A stretch of 64,000 nucleotides of DNA from Periplaneta americana (lineage: Eukaryota; Arthropoda; Insecta; Blattodea; Blattidae), in contig NC_091119.1 in NCBI RefSeq assembly GCF_040183065.1, positions 199,913,543-199,977,542 on the forward strand. Reading direction: 5' to 3'. Below the pieces are notes generated by a model, which saw only the letters and a program-made list of their open reading frames with translations, made no database searches and was not told the origin of the DNA. Below, one piece after another: positions 50,101-54,339 of this stretch. Made by a program: the position numbers and the translations under genes. Within the stretch, counting starts at the first letter, position 1, and every line of letters begins with the position of its first letter.

Positions 50101-53100
50101 TTAGAAATAAAAATCTGAAAGATGGTAGTTATAAGGGTAGTTAGCATTTTTAGAGTAGTATAGTTCATAATGGGTGTTGCTGAGGTTAAGGAATGGATGA
50201 CCAAGCCAAAGTGAATGTGAAACTTTTTTTTAGGAATATAGTTATAATAACCACTTTAATATGTTACAATAAAAACTAAGTTGTAAATTACCTATTTGAC
50301 TTGTTTCATATTTATGTCCGCCATCTTCAGAAGTAGGTACCGGTAATTTACAACTTAGTGTTTATTTTAACACATGAAAGTGATTATTATAACTACATTC
50401 CAGAGTGGTGTAAAGTGTTAAAAAGTGTGTAATCAAGATGTATAATTGAAACTTATGTTAAAATTTAGCAAGATTATTAAAATGATCTGTATTAGGAAGA
50501 AGAGGATTCCAATAAGTAAAACCGTGTGAAGTGTTAAATAGGAATAGCGATTGTTATTTTTTAATGAGGGGGGAAGGAAGTTAAGAAAATGTTAGTACAT
50601 TGATTTTAAATAGGTTAGAAAGTAAAAATTTAAAGAAAATATTTTGAAAGTGTAATAATGAACAATAGAATACAATGCAAAAATATAAGAGCCGAAATAG
50701 AATAACAAACAATAAAGGCATATATAAAGAGAAAGGCAGAAAATAGGAAAGACAGGAGAAAGCTGGGTTTGCAGTGAAAGACTTGCCTTTGGGCAGAACA
50801 CTAAATGAAATGAAAATGATAATATCTTGATTTCCGAGCAAGTTGGCGCAGACAGTAACATGTGAGACTCGCATTTATTTGAAAAAACAAATGAGTCCTA
50901 ATATATGAAAAAGAAGAAGAAGAAGAAGATACTGTATGAAAAATAGTAGAGTCTTGCAATAACTTGAAACGCATAAAATGTAAAAGACGCTGCATCTACA
51001 CGGTTAAATTTTCCATGGGTGTACACATGCAATCTGGGAAGAATATTGAAAGAATCAAGTTTAAAACTCGCATTCAGTTGAGATGCATGAAGATTTTGTG
51101 TCTACAGGAGATAGGATTCTGTGGAAGAATGCTCAGAAGAATAAAATGAAGAATAATACTTCTGAAATAATAAATAAGATTATACCTCATCGTAGTCATT
51201 TTGTTACTATTTTGGTATGTAATCCTTGATAAGTACCTTCTCGTACAAAATCTCGTCATTATTGAATTATTGTTAGTAATATAATAGTTATAACAATTAT
51301 TAATAATTCTCCTCTATTTGTATTGCATTTGTAGCTGTTCCTTTACGTAAATTATCTGCAACAATCCAAAAATTTAGAGAATTTGAACAAGAACAATCTT
51401 TACGAATACACCCAACAAATACTTCAAGTTTTCCATGAGCCAACAATGGCATTGGTGCACCGTTTTGAACGTCATCTTCACAGAGTAGGCTATATAATAA
51501 ATTAATTAATATTAAATATCTATCTTGTAATCGACCTGGTTGGCGAGTTGGTATAGCAATGGCCTTCTATGCCCAAGGTTGCGGGTTCGATCCCGGGCCA
51601 GGTCGATGGCATTTAAGTGTGCTTAAATACGACAGGCTCATGTCAGTAGATTTACTGGCATGTAAAAGAACTCCTGCAGGACAAAATTCCGGCATAACGG
51701 CGACGCTGATATAACGTCTGCAGTTGCAAGTGTCGTTAAATAAAACAACATTCATAACATTCTATCTTGTATGCATTGCTTGAATGCATAAAGTTGATAG
51801 AAAAGTTTAATCATGTAGATCCACCTTAAGAGCAGGAAGAATAAGATAGGATGTAGAAAAGATCCTAAATTTATTTCTATATATAATGCAGAAAGGAACA
51901 TGAGTGGAGTGTGATCTGGAAGGAGTAATAGCAGATGGTGGCCATTTAAGATCAGGAGGGAGAAATGAACTGTTTGATGTTAATATCAGGATTACTTTAC
52001 AGAGAACCCGGAGGTTCATTGCTGTCCTCACATAAGCCCGCCATCTGTCCCTATCCCGAGCAAGATTAATCCAGTCCCTACCGTCACATCCCACCTCCCT
52101 CTAATCTATTTCAATATTATCCTCCCATCTACGTCTCGGCATCTCAAGAGGTCTCTTTCTCTCATATCAAGATTAGTGGAGTTACTAGTTAAACATTCTT
52201 TCAGGATTTCAGGTAAACAAAATAGAAAATTATGGTGGAACCCGAATACAAAAAATGTGGAGATACATTATAACTGTAATAGATGTTGATGATAACAAAT
52301 ATTATCATTATCTATCACCTGTAAAAATATTTTATGCTCGACCATGCCGAAATGTAGTAATTATACACTTGGTAGCAGCCCTTTAATGGACCTCATTAAA
52401 GTTGAGGTGTTCCACCAATCAGAAAATACCATTGTAGCAATATGAAAGCGCAAGTATCGATTATTCTCGGAAATACAATCGAAAGACAACTAGCGCGAGA
52501 TTAGACAATATTAAACTCAGTCGAAAAAAACAACACACAAATTAACATCAATTCACCGTCATCTTCCAGCCTTTCACAAAGCACATTCCCGCAAACTCAT
52601 TTCACCAAATGCCGGAAAAAATCAATATGTTCGCGCATAAAAAATCGTATGAAACTTGACTATAATGGTAATTAAGACGCTCGTATGAAAATTATGAAAC
52701 TCACTTGCGGTCGTTTCATAAACATACTCGCGTCTTAATTACTACCATTATAGGCTCGTTGCATAATGTACTATTCACGTTTTTCCCTGACATCCTGCAG
52801 ACACACAGCTTTAGACCAAAGAGCATAAGAAAATGGAAAGGGAGAAACCATTTCTAAAGACATGAACAGAAGATGGTAAAGGCCTGAAATTCTTAAGGTC
52901 TTTCTTATAACTGATGACAGTTTTTATCGTCCTCAAGTATATTAATTTCAGAGTTTTATTTCTGTTGTTACAGACTGCAGACGTATTACAGACTTTAAGT
53001 ACACAATTAGCAACCAAGGACTTGGCTGTACATCAGGCGTCATCCACTTTCTGGGCAACTCGTACCTGATTGCTTTTGCAGTATCGAGCATACTGCTGTT

Positions 53101-53125
53101 GAGAAATCTGTACAGTGGTAGCTAA
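13249..53125 (+). CDS. 15-exon secreted/anchored protein with VWA-like region, 944 aa
   Basis: Coding exons: 13249-13294, 14723-14927, 17318-17486, 18989-19392, 21277-21647, 25504-25668, 31731-31906, 35399-35513, 35751-35892, 38373-38515, 40380-40586, 41010-41162, 44170-44324, 47154-47385, 52974-53125. Every junction is GT-AG, the lengths sum to 2,835 nt, and the frame is open throughout. Seen in the product: signal peptide (1 to about 20), Cys-containing N-terminal region (to about 170), RFRR (182-185), acidic segment (about 187-262), Gly/Ala-rich hydrophobic stretch (346-365), VWA-like region (about 578-765) with DRSWT at 585-589 resembling a MIDAS DxSxS, Cys-rich region (773-913), hydrophobic C-terminus (about 922-940). 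I infer a secretory-pathway protein held at the cell surface by a GPI or membrane anchor. I do not recognise the family well enough to name it. Exons are more GC-rich than the repeat-filled introns, and no break is seen. Confidence 0.9.
13430..13735 (+). mobile_element. Tc1/mariner-like transposase C-terminal remnant in intron 1
   Basis: Plus strand reads [12 protein letters not shown], then across shifted frames [20 protein letters not shown] and [13 protein letters not shown]. WPPxSPxLxPxD is the block containing the last catalytic Asp of mariner-type transposases. Several frame breaks; no termini found. Confidence 0.65.
14045..14200 (-). mobile_element. Probable LINE 3' tail
   Basis: A short (ATAATC)-like start followed by AAACATTTATTGCATCCACT resembles the minus-strand LINE tails at 23784 and 39885 in layout, but not in sequence. 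Weak call. Confidence 0.25.
14288..14675. mobile_element. MITE with inverted ends and central hairpin, intron 1
   Basis: The left end TTCACAATGAAAATTAAACA is inverted at the right (TTCACAACGAAAATTAAACA), one mismatch in 20. AGCATGAAAGTTTG (14502-14515) pairs exactly with CAAACTTTCATGCT 7 bp later. Non-coding; superfamily unknown. Confidence 0.65.
14723..14927 (+). CDS. Exon 2: end of signal peptide and N-terminal domain
   Basis: Acceptor TTTTTAG, donor GTAACT, leaving in phase 2. Encodes residues 16-84: the end of the signal peptide (ACCAAQ), then a helical-looking stretch containing [16 protein letters not shown] and an [13 protein letters not shown] segment. Cys 16-17 region aside, the first mature Cys is in ILECYRN. 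Confidence 0.88.
15183..16232. mobile_element. Harbinger-like non-autonomous element, TSD TTA
   Basis: Ends GGGTCGAATTCATAGTC and, inverted, GGGCCGAATTCATAGTC, followed on both sides by further similarity (CACTTAT, AAACGCTTAAG). Target duplication TTA at 15180-15182 and 16233-16235 fits the TWA preference of PIF/Harbinger. A 77-codon open frame (15265-15498) has no recognisable domain. Confidence 0.7.
16492..16885 (+). mobile_element. SINE (family S4) with (ATT)n tail
   Basis: tRNA-like head with B box GGTTCGAGTCC (about 16529), a GC-rich body (CCAGCAGCCGGCTGG, GGGCTGTAGCGCC) and a 3' (ATT)n tail from 16800. The layout recalls SINEs described from termites, but I cannot confirm the family. 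Confidence 0.6.
16800..16885 (+). repeat. (ATT)n microsatellite
   Basis: About 28 units with one interruption; the expanded tail of the SINE on its left. Confidence 0.95.
17318..17486 (+). CDS. Exon 3
   Basis: Acceptor TTTTCAG, donor GTAAGT, phase 0 exit. Encodes residues 84-140, beginning RFRLDGI and ending ESLTPAEL. The intron before it (14928-17317) carries a nested DNA-transposon pair and a SINE; the one after carries a Penelope-like element. Confidence 0.88.
17828..18976 (+). mobile_element. Penelope-like element 1, longest copy: RT end and GIY-YIG endonuclease
   Basis: An open stretch (17828-18724, 299 codons) holds FLHNVEQTY, the RT catalytic box YVDD (17909-17920), FLDITITK, and a C-terminal GIY-YIG nuclease domain ([20 protein letters not shown] from 18506). 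This order defines Penelope-like elements. The 5' half is absent. The 3' end runs CATCATCAGAGCC-type sequence to CGCCATTTAATCAATTA at 18976, 12 bp before exon 4. Confidence 0.88.
18989..19392 (+). CDS. Exon 4: Cys pair, RFRR site and acidic segment
   Basis: Acceptor CTGTTTCAG, donor GTAAGT, phase 2 exit. Encodes residues 141-275. Starts [14 protein letters not shown], then a second Cys at 163, then [22 protein letters not shown] fits the furin consensus R-x-(K/R)-R. About 75 residues after it are dominated by Glu, Asp and Lys and look disordered. Sequence just upstream of the acceptor is Penelope-like element DNA. Confidence 0.88.
19521..21203 (+). mobile_element. Harbinger-like element H1 with Myb/SANT ORF, interrupted by a LINE
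   Basis: Ends GGCCCGGTTTCTTCAACC (left) and its inverse (right, from 21203), with long subterminal similarity. Inside, 19883-20068 encodes [18 protein letters not shown] ... [12 protein letters not shown], a Myb/SANT-like DNA-binding domain as carried by Harbinger transposons. A minus-strand LINE tail (20220-21057) splits it; the second copy at 25718 shows the unsplit site. Flanks TAC/TAT, a near 3-bp duplication. Confidence 0.75.
20220..21057 (-). mobile_element. LINE family E 3' end with (CATA)n tail, inside H1
   Basis: Reading leftwards: [15 protein letters not shown]..., a C-terminal tail seen in several LINE clades, then a long 3'UTR, GGGTATATACCC-containing end and a (TATG/CATA)n tail at 20220-20292. 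5'-truncated. (AAT)n and (CAA)n microsatellites lie in the UTR at about 20418-20460. Confidence 0.7.
21277..21647 (+). CDS. Exon 5: linker and Gly/Ala-rich hydrophobic segment
   Basis: Acceptor TTTTGCAG, donor GTACTG (weaker than the others), phase 1 exit. Encodes residues 275-399. A Pro/Lys/Ser/Thr-rich linker is followed by [18 protein letters not shown] and then [12 protein letters not shown]. The second part is hydrophobic but short and Gly-rich, so a re-entrant or buried helix is as likely as a membrane span. Confidence 0.87.
21690..21865 (-). mobile_element. Probable LINE tail with (AATC)n
   Basis: (AATC)7 followed by CTCTTTATTACCTCACAACC, organised like the other minus-strand LINE tails. 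The body is not recognisable. Confidence 0.35.
21868..23088. repeat. 1.2 kb (TTAC/TTAT)n tetranucleotide expansion
   Basis: Nearly pure TTAC and TTAT words over 1,220 bp, joined directly to the 3' tail of LINE A at 23089, whose other copies end in short (TAAG)n. Long open frames here (for example 315 codons, LFTYLFTYL-type) come from the repeat, not from a gene. Confidence 0.95.
23089..23783 (-). mobile_element. LINE family A, longest copy
   Basis: The minus strand encodes [20 protein letters not shown] ... [17 protein letters not shown] ... [13 protein letters not shown] ... [13 protein letters not shown] ... MNLRVP with frame breaks, extending further 5' ([16 protein letters not shown]) than the other copies. 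No RT catalytic box is included. Confidence 0.85.
23784..23945 (-). mobile_element. LINE family F 3' tail
   Basis: (TTCA)n, then TTATTCCATAAATCTTACATG...AAGATGTGGAACAAGTC, also present at 39885. Abuts LINE A. Confidence 0.6.
23946..24130. mobile_element. SINE-related fragment (family S1 body)
   Basis: TTACCCAGCATTTGCC ... GGGGGAAACCTCGGAAAAA ... AACCAGGTAA matches the body of the SINE at 7065. No tRNA head is visible. Confidence 0.5.
24602..24949 (+). mobile_element. tRNA-bearing element, copy B, 10-bp TSD
   Basis: 348 bp flanked by ATGCTGTGCT (24592-24601, 24950-24959). About 45 bp at its left end (TTCATACCACGGCATG...) is repeated in the same direction at its right end (24907-24951). A tRNA-like unit lies at 24822-24893, followed by a GTGAAATTTTTCTTTCAT tract whose inverted copy is upstream at 24787-24807 (16 of 21). 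Confidence 0.7.
24822..24893 (+). tRNA. tRNA-like sequence, anticodon position GGA, probably not functional
   Basis: D stem GCTC/GAGC, T arm GCAGG-TTCGAAT-CCTGC exact, anticodon stem with one mismatch, acceptor stem only 5 of 7. Loop CCGGAGA has C at position 33 instead of U. Good B box (GGTTCGAATCC). Carried in a mobile element. Confidence 0.35.
25504..25668 (+). CDS. Exon 6
   Basis: Acceptor GTCTTACAG, donor GTAAGA, enters and leaves in phase 1. Encodes residues 399-454, including [16 protein letters not shown], a [12 protein letters not shown] stretch and EIRGGLDG. The upstream intron (21648-25503) is filled by the tetranucleotide expansion, LINE-A and a Penelope-like copy. Confidence 0.87.
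25718..26548 (-). mobile_element. Harbinger-like element H2, unsplit relative of H1
   Basis: Ends GGCCCGGTTTCTTCAACC and its inverse at 26548, opposite in orientation to H1. TAT occurs on both sides (25715-25717, 26549-26551). The minus strand carries the same Myb/SANT-like coding sequence, and the plus strand an overlapping open frame (26171-26443: [17 protein letters not shown]) also found in H1. No DDE transposase. Confidence 0.75.
26552..27340. other. Intronic sequence with a GC-rich patch
   Basis: 26860-27190 is clearly GC-richer than its surroundings (CCCCTCACCCGGGAGGATGC and similar), with two overlapping open frames of 79 and 112 codons. I recognise no domain; it may be old retroelement ORF1 or UTR sequence. 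Confidence 0.3.
27340..27660 (-). mobile_element. LINE C-terminal RT tail (family L)
   Basis: The minus strand encodes [19 protein letters not shown] ... [19 protein letters not shown], the GHVARM...GRP..RW.DD block of endonuclease-RT LINEs. It differs from family A. Broken near the end. Confidence 0.75.
27661..28258. other. Unclassified repeat-like sequence
   Basis: Moderate GC content; short open frames such as [19 protein letters not shown] look like decayed retroelement sequence continuing from the LINE on the left. Family not identified. Confidence 0.3.
28262..28318. mobile_element. Penelope-like element 1 terminal fragment
   Basis: TTGATTAACTAGCGGACTTA followed by CTCGTGTTAATTA, matching the left arms at 10898 and 62283. 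Confidence 0.55.
28320..28988. other. AT-rich intronic sequence, nothing recognised
   Basis: No coding pattern, termini or tandem repeats beyond scattered TATAAT words at 28620-28680. Confidence 0.4.
29410..29640 (+). mobile_element. tRNA-derived SINE (family S3), complete
   Basis: A-box region (TTGGTAGCGTA), B box GGTTCGATCGT, family body and GTTAAATAAA-type 3' end. Target duplications GAAAAACTTGGAG (29397-29409) and GAAAAGCTTGGAG (29641-29653). Sits in the Harbinger H3 coding region. Confidence 0.85.
30745..31265 (-). mobile_element. R2-like LINE C-terminal fragment (restriction-like endonuclease)
   Basis: The minus strand reads [18 protein letters not shown] ... [14 protein letters not shown] ... 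[15 protein letters not shown], the end of the PD-(D/E)XK-type nuclease of R2-clade LINEs. Clearly related to, but not the same as, the copy at 34477. Confidence 0.75.
31731..31906 (+). CDS. Exon 7
   Basis: Acceptor ATATTTACAG, donor GTAAAC, phase 0 exit. Encodes residues 454-512 ([21 protein letters not shown]..., one Cys in YRACMRK, ending VMLEQ). A deleted mariner lies about 170 bp past its donor. Confidence 0.87.
32075..32974 (-). mobile_element. mariner element with internally deleted transposase
   Basis: Ends GGTTGGATAAAAAGTAATGG and its exact inverse at 32974, TA on both sides. The open frame 32145-32786 (213 codons) keeps the N-terminal helix-turn-helix part ([23 protein letters not shown]), then jumps to ILHDNARSH and [16 protein letters not shown] (second and third catalytic Asp). 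The usual length is about 340; the stretch with the first catalytic Asp is missing, so it cannot be active by itself. Confidence 0.88.
32980..33295 (-). mobile_element. LINE RT C-terminal fragment (family G)
   Basis: The minus strand encodes [13 protein letters not shown] ... [19 protein letters not shown] ... [12 protein letters not shown], the part just after the RT core in non-LTR elements. It begins right at the mariner end. Confidence 0.7.
33300..34190 (+). mobile_element. LINE (family H) C-terminus and 3'UTR
   Basis: [20 protein letters not shown] with a C-x-C...H...C knuckle (CICGEES...HVLYDC) to a stop at 33633, then about 550 bp of AT-rich 3'UTR holding (TA)n, a CCCTAA...TTAGGG-like stem-loop (about 34132-34160) and a poly(A) end at 34182. 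Confidence 0.7.
33905..33946. repeat. (TA)n microsatellite
   Basis: About 21 units within the LINE 3'UTR. Confidence 0.95.
34255..35300 (-). mobile_element. LINE RT core (family I), split by the R2-like LINE
   Basis: Minus strand: [11 protein letters not shown] at 35205-35260 (RT motif with the conserved PQG) and [19 protein letters not shown] at 34380-34476 (the YADD box region, second Asp altered). The pieces are the two sides of one insertion at 34477-35205. Confidence 0.7.
34477..35205 (+). mobile_element. R2-like LINE: zinc knuckle and restriction-like endonuclease
   Basis: Open frame 34481-35062: knuckle [17 protein letters not shown] (C-x2-C-x7-H-x4-C), then [18 protein letters not shown] and IIDPTIRFE, the PD-(D/E)XK-like nuclease core of R2-type elements, and a C-terminal [14 protein letters not shown]...GLFFGARG. 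The upstream RT is missing. The 3' tail ends in (AATA)n. No sign of 28S rDNA around it. Confidence 0.82.
35399..35513 (+). CDS. Exon 8
   Basis: Acceptor TATTTGCAG, donor GTATGT, phase 1 exit. Encodes residues 513-551 ([20 protein letters not shown] ... ELSSYV). Smallest coding exon after exon 1. Confidence 0.87.
35751..35892 (+). CDS. Exon 9: start of the VWA-like region
   Basis: Acceptor TATTTTTCAG, donor GTCAGT, phase 2 exit. Encodes residues 551-598. The segment [19 protein letters not shown] has the hydrophobic strand plus D-x-S-x-T arrangement of a VWA MIDAS motif; classical MIDAS is DxSxS, so metal binding is possible but unproven. The following intron contains the 45-bp repeat array. 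Confidence 0.87.
36150..38035 (+). repeat. 45-bp tandem array, about 42 copies, in intron 9
   Basis: The unit contains AGTAAAGATTGTTGTAGC and AAAATAAAAATGAAAAG; the period is exactly 45. Variants differ mainly at AATTGGG / AACTGGG / AATTATG, with alternating 90-bp order around 36540-36800. Because 45 is divisible by 3, frames stay open on both strands for up to 517 codons. These are not genes: the array lies between splice sites of the host gene and codes only low-complexity repeats. Confidence 0.95.
38140..38184. repeat. (TA)n microsatellite followed by T-tract
   Basis: About 20 units; 180 bp before the exon 10 acceptor. Confidence 0.9.
38373..38515 (+). CDS. Exon 10: VWA-like region, continued
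   Basis: Acceptor TTGTTACAG, donor GTAAGT, phase 1 exit. Encodes residues 598-646 ([20 protein letters not shown] ... [10 protein letters not shown]). The LTVLDG strand and FNDSSSTLD turn fit the second strand of a VWA fold; this is a pattern judgement. Confidence 0.87.
38743..38935 (+). mobile_element. tRNA-derived SINE (family S2)
   Basis: Head GTGTAGCTCACTTGGCAGAG is A-box-like; the 3' end GATATAGCATCGTTAAATAC resembles the tail of SINE S1 at 7065. The body (GGCCTCATCTCGCCATC) differs. A short A-run ends it. Confidence 0.6.
39003..39245 (-). mobile_element. LINE family B, 3' end
   Basis: Minus strand: [20 protein letters not shown], knuckle [18 protein letters not shown], then [11 protein letters not shown] and an (AAC)n tail. 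The upstream part is missing. Confidence 0.85.
39246..39840. other. Unclassified intronic sequence
   Basis: GC-richer than neighbouring intron and purine-rich at 39460-39560; probably an old repeat, but no domain or terminus is recognised. Confidence 0.3.
39885..40030 (-). mobile_element. LINE family F 3' tail, second copy
   Basis: (ATTTC)n, then TTATATTCCATAGATCTTAC...AAGATGTGGAACAAGTC, the same 3' end as at 23784. Confidence 0.6.
40380..40586 (+). CDS. Exon 11: VWA-like region, central
   Basis: Acceptor ATAATTTCAG, donor GTTTGT, phase 1 exit. Encodes residues 646-715. [14 protein letters not shown] recalls the conserved Thr loop and helix of VWA domains (T-x-x-x-x-A-L), and [10 protein letters not shown] is a central beta strand. 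Confidence 0.87.
41010..41162 (+). CDS. Exon 12: end of the VWA-like region
   Basis: Acceptor TTGTTTCAG, donor GTAAGC, phase 1 in and out. Encodes residues 715-766: [18 protein letters not shown] (a late beta strand and loop) through [17 protein letters not shown] (a C-terminal helix). Confidence 0.87.
41163..41999. other. Intron 12, left part: nothing recognised
   Basis: AT-rich with repeated GAGATGTTG/GAGATGCTG words (41220-41890) at irregular spacing, suggesting a very degenerate tandem repeat. Confidence 0.35.
42009..42406 (-). mobile_element. tRNA-bearing element, copy C, 9-bp TSD
   Basis: 398 bp between CAGCATAAT duplications (42000-42008, 42407-42415). A perfect 75-bp direct repeat (42011-42085 and 42295-42369) carries the 3' half of the tRNA-like unit and its T-tract. 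The full cloverleaf is at 42034-42104 (minus). An inverted copy of the acceptor end lies at about 42116-42135. The second repeat is enclosed by a 39-bp inverted repeat (42253-42291 with 42369-42407, one mismatch). Confidence 0.8.
42034..42104 (-). tRNA. tRNA-like cloverleaf, anticodon GTT (Asn), probably not functional
   Basis: Anticodon stem TTGGT/ACCAA 5 of 5, T arm CCGGG-TTCGATA-CCCGG 5 of 5, D stem intact, acceptor 6 of 7. Loop ACGTTAA would read GTT but has C33 instead of U33. Followed by AACAATTTTTCC (a pol III-type T-tract). Sits in a mobile element. Confidence 0.4.
42416..43366. other. Intron 12, middle: nothing recognised
   Basis: AT-rich; AAAT/GAAT-type short repeats at 42715-42780. 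A 131-codon open frame at 42769-43164 has no coding signature. Confidence 0.35.
43367..43956. mobile_element. pogo/Tigger-like MITE, TSD TA
   Basis: Ends CAGTGAAATGTCGC and, inverted, CAGTGTAATGCC, both rich in TTACGAA/AATAACGAA words, with TA on both sides (43365-43366, 43957-43958). CAGTG termini and TA targets are typical of pogo/Tigger in the Tc1/mariner superfamily. 590 bp, non-coding. Confidence 0.7.
44170..44324 (+). CDS. Exon 13
   Basis: Acceptor TTTTTCTAG, donor GTAATT, phase 0 exit. Encodes residues 766-817, starting [17 protein letters not shown] and ending GVGAIEIK. A full RNase H-type LINE fragment begins about 40 bp after the donor. Confidence 0.87.
44365..45385 (+). mobile_element. 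LINE (family J) with RNase H domain and zinc knuckle
   Basis: [19 protein letters not shown] (RNase H first Asp), [12 protein letters not shown] (Glu), ILTDSKGAI (Asp), then after one frame break the RNase H end and knuckle [18 protein letters not shown] (C-x2-C-x8-H-x4-C). RNase H after RT places it in the I/R1/Jockey-like group. The RT is missing. It starts about 40 bp after the exon 13 donor. Confidence 0.85.
45775..46575 (-). mobile_element. LINE (family K) RT and C-terminal tail
   Basis: Minus strand, over several frames: an ADDM-containing RT box (46490 region), [46 protein letters not shown], then [10 protein letters not shown] and a [13 protein letters not shown] block. An insect endonuclease-RT LINE distinct from A and L. 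Multiple frame breaks. Confidence 0.8.
46576..47153. other. Intron 13, right part: nothing recognised
   Basis: AT-rich, without coding pattern or repeats up to the exon 14 acceptor. Confidence 0.4.
47154..47385 (+). CDS. Exon 14: Cys-rich C-terminal region
   Basis: Acceptor CTGTTTTTCAG, donor GTAAGA, phase 1 exit. Encodes residues 818-895. Five Cys (in LKVCYSR, DITCMQT, NPCSGYE, AQCPPLY, QYNCQ) probably form disulphides with those of exons 13 and 15. N-glycosylation sequons are seen, for example DNATS. Confidence 0.87.
47737..47808 (-). tRNA. tRNA-like sequence, left unit of copy D
   Basis: Mirror image of the unit at 48253 with a few changes: acceptor TCCGGTG/CGCCGGA intact, T stem with a mismatch, anticodon loop ACATAGA (C33). 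Followed by the AATTTTTCTCC tract in minus orientation. Not expected to decode. Confidence 0.35.
48253..48324 (+). tRNA. tRNA-like sequence with every stem intact, anticodon GTA
   Basis: Acceptor TCCGGTG/CGCCGGA 7 of 7 (one G-T), D stem GCTT/AAGC, anticodon stem TCAGC/GCTGA, T arm CTGGG-TTCAAAT-CCCAG. Loop ACGTAGA gives GTA (Tyr) but has C33, and there is no intron although animal tRNA-Tyr genes normally have one. TTTTT follows 9 nt later. The fold suggests recent descent from, or selection for, a tRNA shape. Confidence 0.45.
48995..49267 (-). mobile_element. mariner-like transposase C-terminal remnant
   Basis: Begins GAGGCGCGTCCAGAAAGTAA, a mariner-type terminal sequence. The minus strand reads [16 protein letters not shown] and [11 protein letters not shown], matching mariner C-termini, with frame breaks. 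The element is cut at 49268 by LINE B. Confidence 0.6.
49276..49733 (+). mobile_element. LINE family B, best copy, 8-bp TSD
   Basis: Starts in the RNase H end ([13 protein letters not shown]), then a 117-codon open frame (49368-49721) [16 protein letters not shown] ... [20 protein letters not shown], knuckle [31 protein letters not shown], and an (AAC)n tail. ACTTGAGC duplicated at 49268-49275 and 49734-49741. Confidence 0.88.
49742..51518. other. Intron 14, repeat-poor stretch
   Basis: Purine-rich on the + strand (50440-50800) with short GAAGAAG runs near 50910. Open frames on the minus strand here are Phe/Leu/Ser-rich shadows of purine-rich sequence. No element is recognised. Confidence 0.4.
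51530..51760 (+). mobile_element. tRNA-derived SINE (family S3), complete, 11-bp TSD
   Basis: A box TGGCGAGTTGGTA, B box GGTTCGATCCC, then the S3 body and CGTTAAATAAAACAAC end. Target duplication TCTATCTTGTA at 51519-51529 and 51761-51771, perfect. Best copy in the window. Confidence 0.9.
51998..52165 (-). mobile_element. LINE family A, short 3' fragment
   Basis: Minus strand: [26 protein letters not shown] preceded by the RRRWEDN region. Lacks the (TAAG)n tail. Confidence 0.7.
52250..52775. mobile_element. MITE-like element ending in an inverted repeat
   Basis: CTATAATGGTAATTAAGACG (52661 on) is inverted at about 52733-52757 (CGTCTTAATTACTACCATTA), around GTTTCATAA/TTATGAAAC words. The part to the left (CGACCATGCCGAAATGTAGT) looks like the rest of the same repeat. 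Lies 200 bp before the last exon. Confidence 0.5.
52974..53125 (+). CDS. Exon 15: hydrophobic C-terminus and stop
   Basis: Acceptor TTGTTACAG. Encodes residues 895-944: two more Cys, then [23 protein letters not shown] and TAA at 53123-53125. The roughly 18-residue hydrophobic run so close to the end suggests a GPI-anchor signal or a tail anchor with a tiny cytosolic end. Confidence 0.87.
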
Positions 53126-53570
53126 CATGTACAGCAGAAAGAAGAATGTTTTAATTAAAAGAAATTTATTTTAGTACAACACAACTTGTCAATATTTTAT
53201 AAATTAAAACTCTCCTTGATTGTTTTATTTTATAGAACTGATATAAAGTTGTAATCATTTTCTTCTACCTACATGAACTGATGTGAGGTCGATGAAGAAG
53301 ATCATATTCATATTTCAGAAATCTTTATTTCTGTAAAAGGAAAGTAATGGAAGTTTGGTAGATGTGTATTTAGTTTAGTTACCGGTAATTCATCGAAGTA
53401 TGGAAGGCATGAGGAAGTAGTATATAAACCTGAATTAGTTTGTCTTTAGTGTATATATATGATTCGTATCTTCATGATGTTCATTTAGTTTTTCGTGTCA
53501 ATTTCTAATTCATTGATGTTTATTGTATTTTTATGTGTTACTTTCAATAAAATTTTGTATATCTACACAT
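53126..53570 (+). other. 3' untranslated region of the 15-exon gene
   Basis: AT-rich sequence after the stop codon, with no repeat recognised. The poly(A) signal at 53546-53551 and a T-rich stretch beyond 53580 put the likely cleavage site near 53565-53575. Confidence 0.6.
53546..53551 (+). terminator. Poly(A) signal AATAAA
   Basis: Canonical AATAAA 421 nt after the stop codon, followed within 30 nt by a G/T-containing region. It is the first strong signal after the stop. Confidence 0.6.
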
Positions 53571-53579
53571 CTACTACAC

Positions 53580-54040
53580 GTTTTTTCCTTACATCATTTG
53601 TTGTCATCTGGTTGGTAGAATTAATCACGAAACTCGTGGTACATCACAATATTAAAATTACCTCAGGAAGATAGATGTATGAAGGAATACCAGAACATAA
53701 CTAACCAAGTGAAGAAAACAATGCCATCATCATAACCACTACCACATCATGTACTTAATCATAAATTGTCACTCTCACCATAATTAATCATAAAAAAAAT
53801 CATCATTGTGATTGCTTTGCTGCCAATGCTTCCTCTAATTCCTCTTAACATCACTATCTTCATCACAATATGAGTATTTTCTTAGTCTAGGTTTTTTCCT
53901 GTCATCTTAGGCAGCTTCCCAATGCTTCTTTTCTGTTTATATGTGCCTTCCTGCAACAAACATTCTTCACTGTTCTTTTTGTGTTACCTGCTTGACTTCG
54001 TATTTCTCTCTTTGCTTTCACCTTACATTTATTTTCATGT
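53580..54040. other. Downstream flank of the 15-exon gene
   Basis: AT-rich, then pyrimidine-rich (53880-54040). No repeat or gene recognised. Confidence 0.4.
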
Positions 54041-54054
54041 TATATTCCTATTAC

Positions 54055-54339
54055 CTGCATCATAATCCACAGTTAATTCCCGATTTACCACGAAAATCGT
54101 CTGTAGCTGCATTTAGATTGGCAACAGGCCATGACTGTTTGGCCAAACACCTGCATAGAATTGGAATATATCAGTCCCCTAACTGTCCATTGTGCAACTC
54201 AAACCAAGAAATGGATTCAGAACACCTCAAAATCTGCTTCAGTGACTGACCATGATAATATCTTTGAAAAATATTGGAGTGCAAGAGGTCAAATGACTTT
54301 ATTGTCAAACACCTGGCATTAGAAAACAACAATAACAAC
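54055..54339 (+). mobile_element. LINE family B, short copy, 13-bp TSD
   Basis: [32 protein letters not shown]..., knuckle [18 protein letters not shown] with a short deletion after it, (AAC/AAT)n tail. ATATTCCTATTAC duplicated at 54042-54054 and 54340-54352, perfect. Confidence 0.88.

Noticed and set aside
50581-50874. Minus-strand 97-codon hydrophobic frame
   Set aside because: Phe/Leu/Ser-rich antisense of purine-rich intron; no start context or conservation signal.
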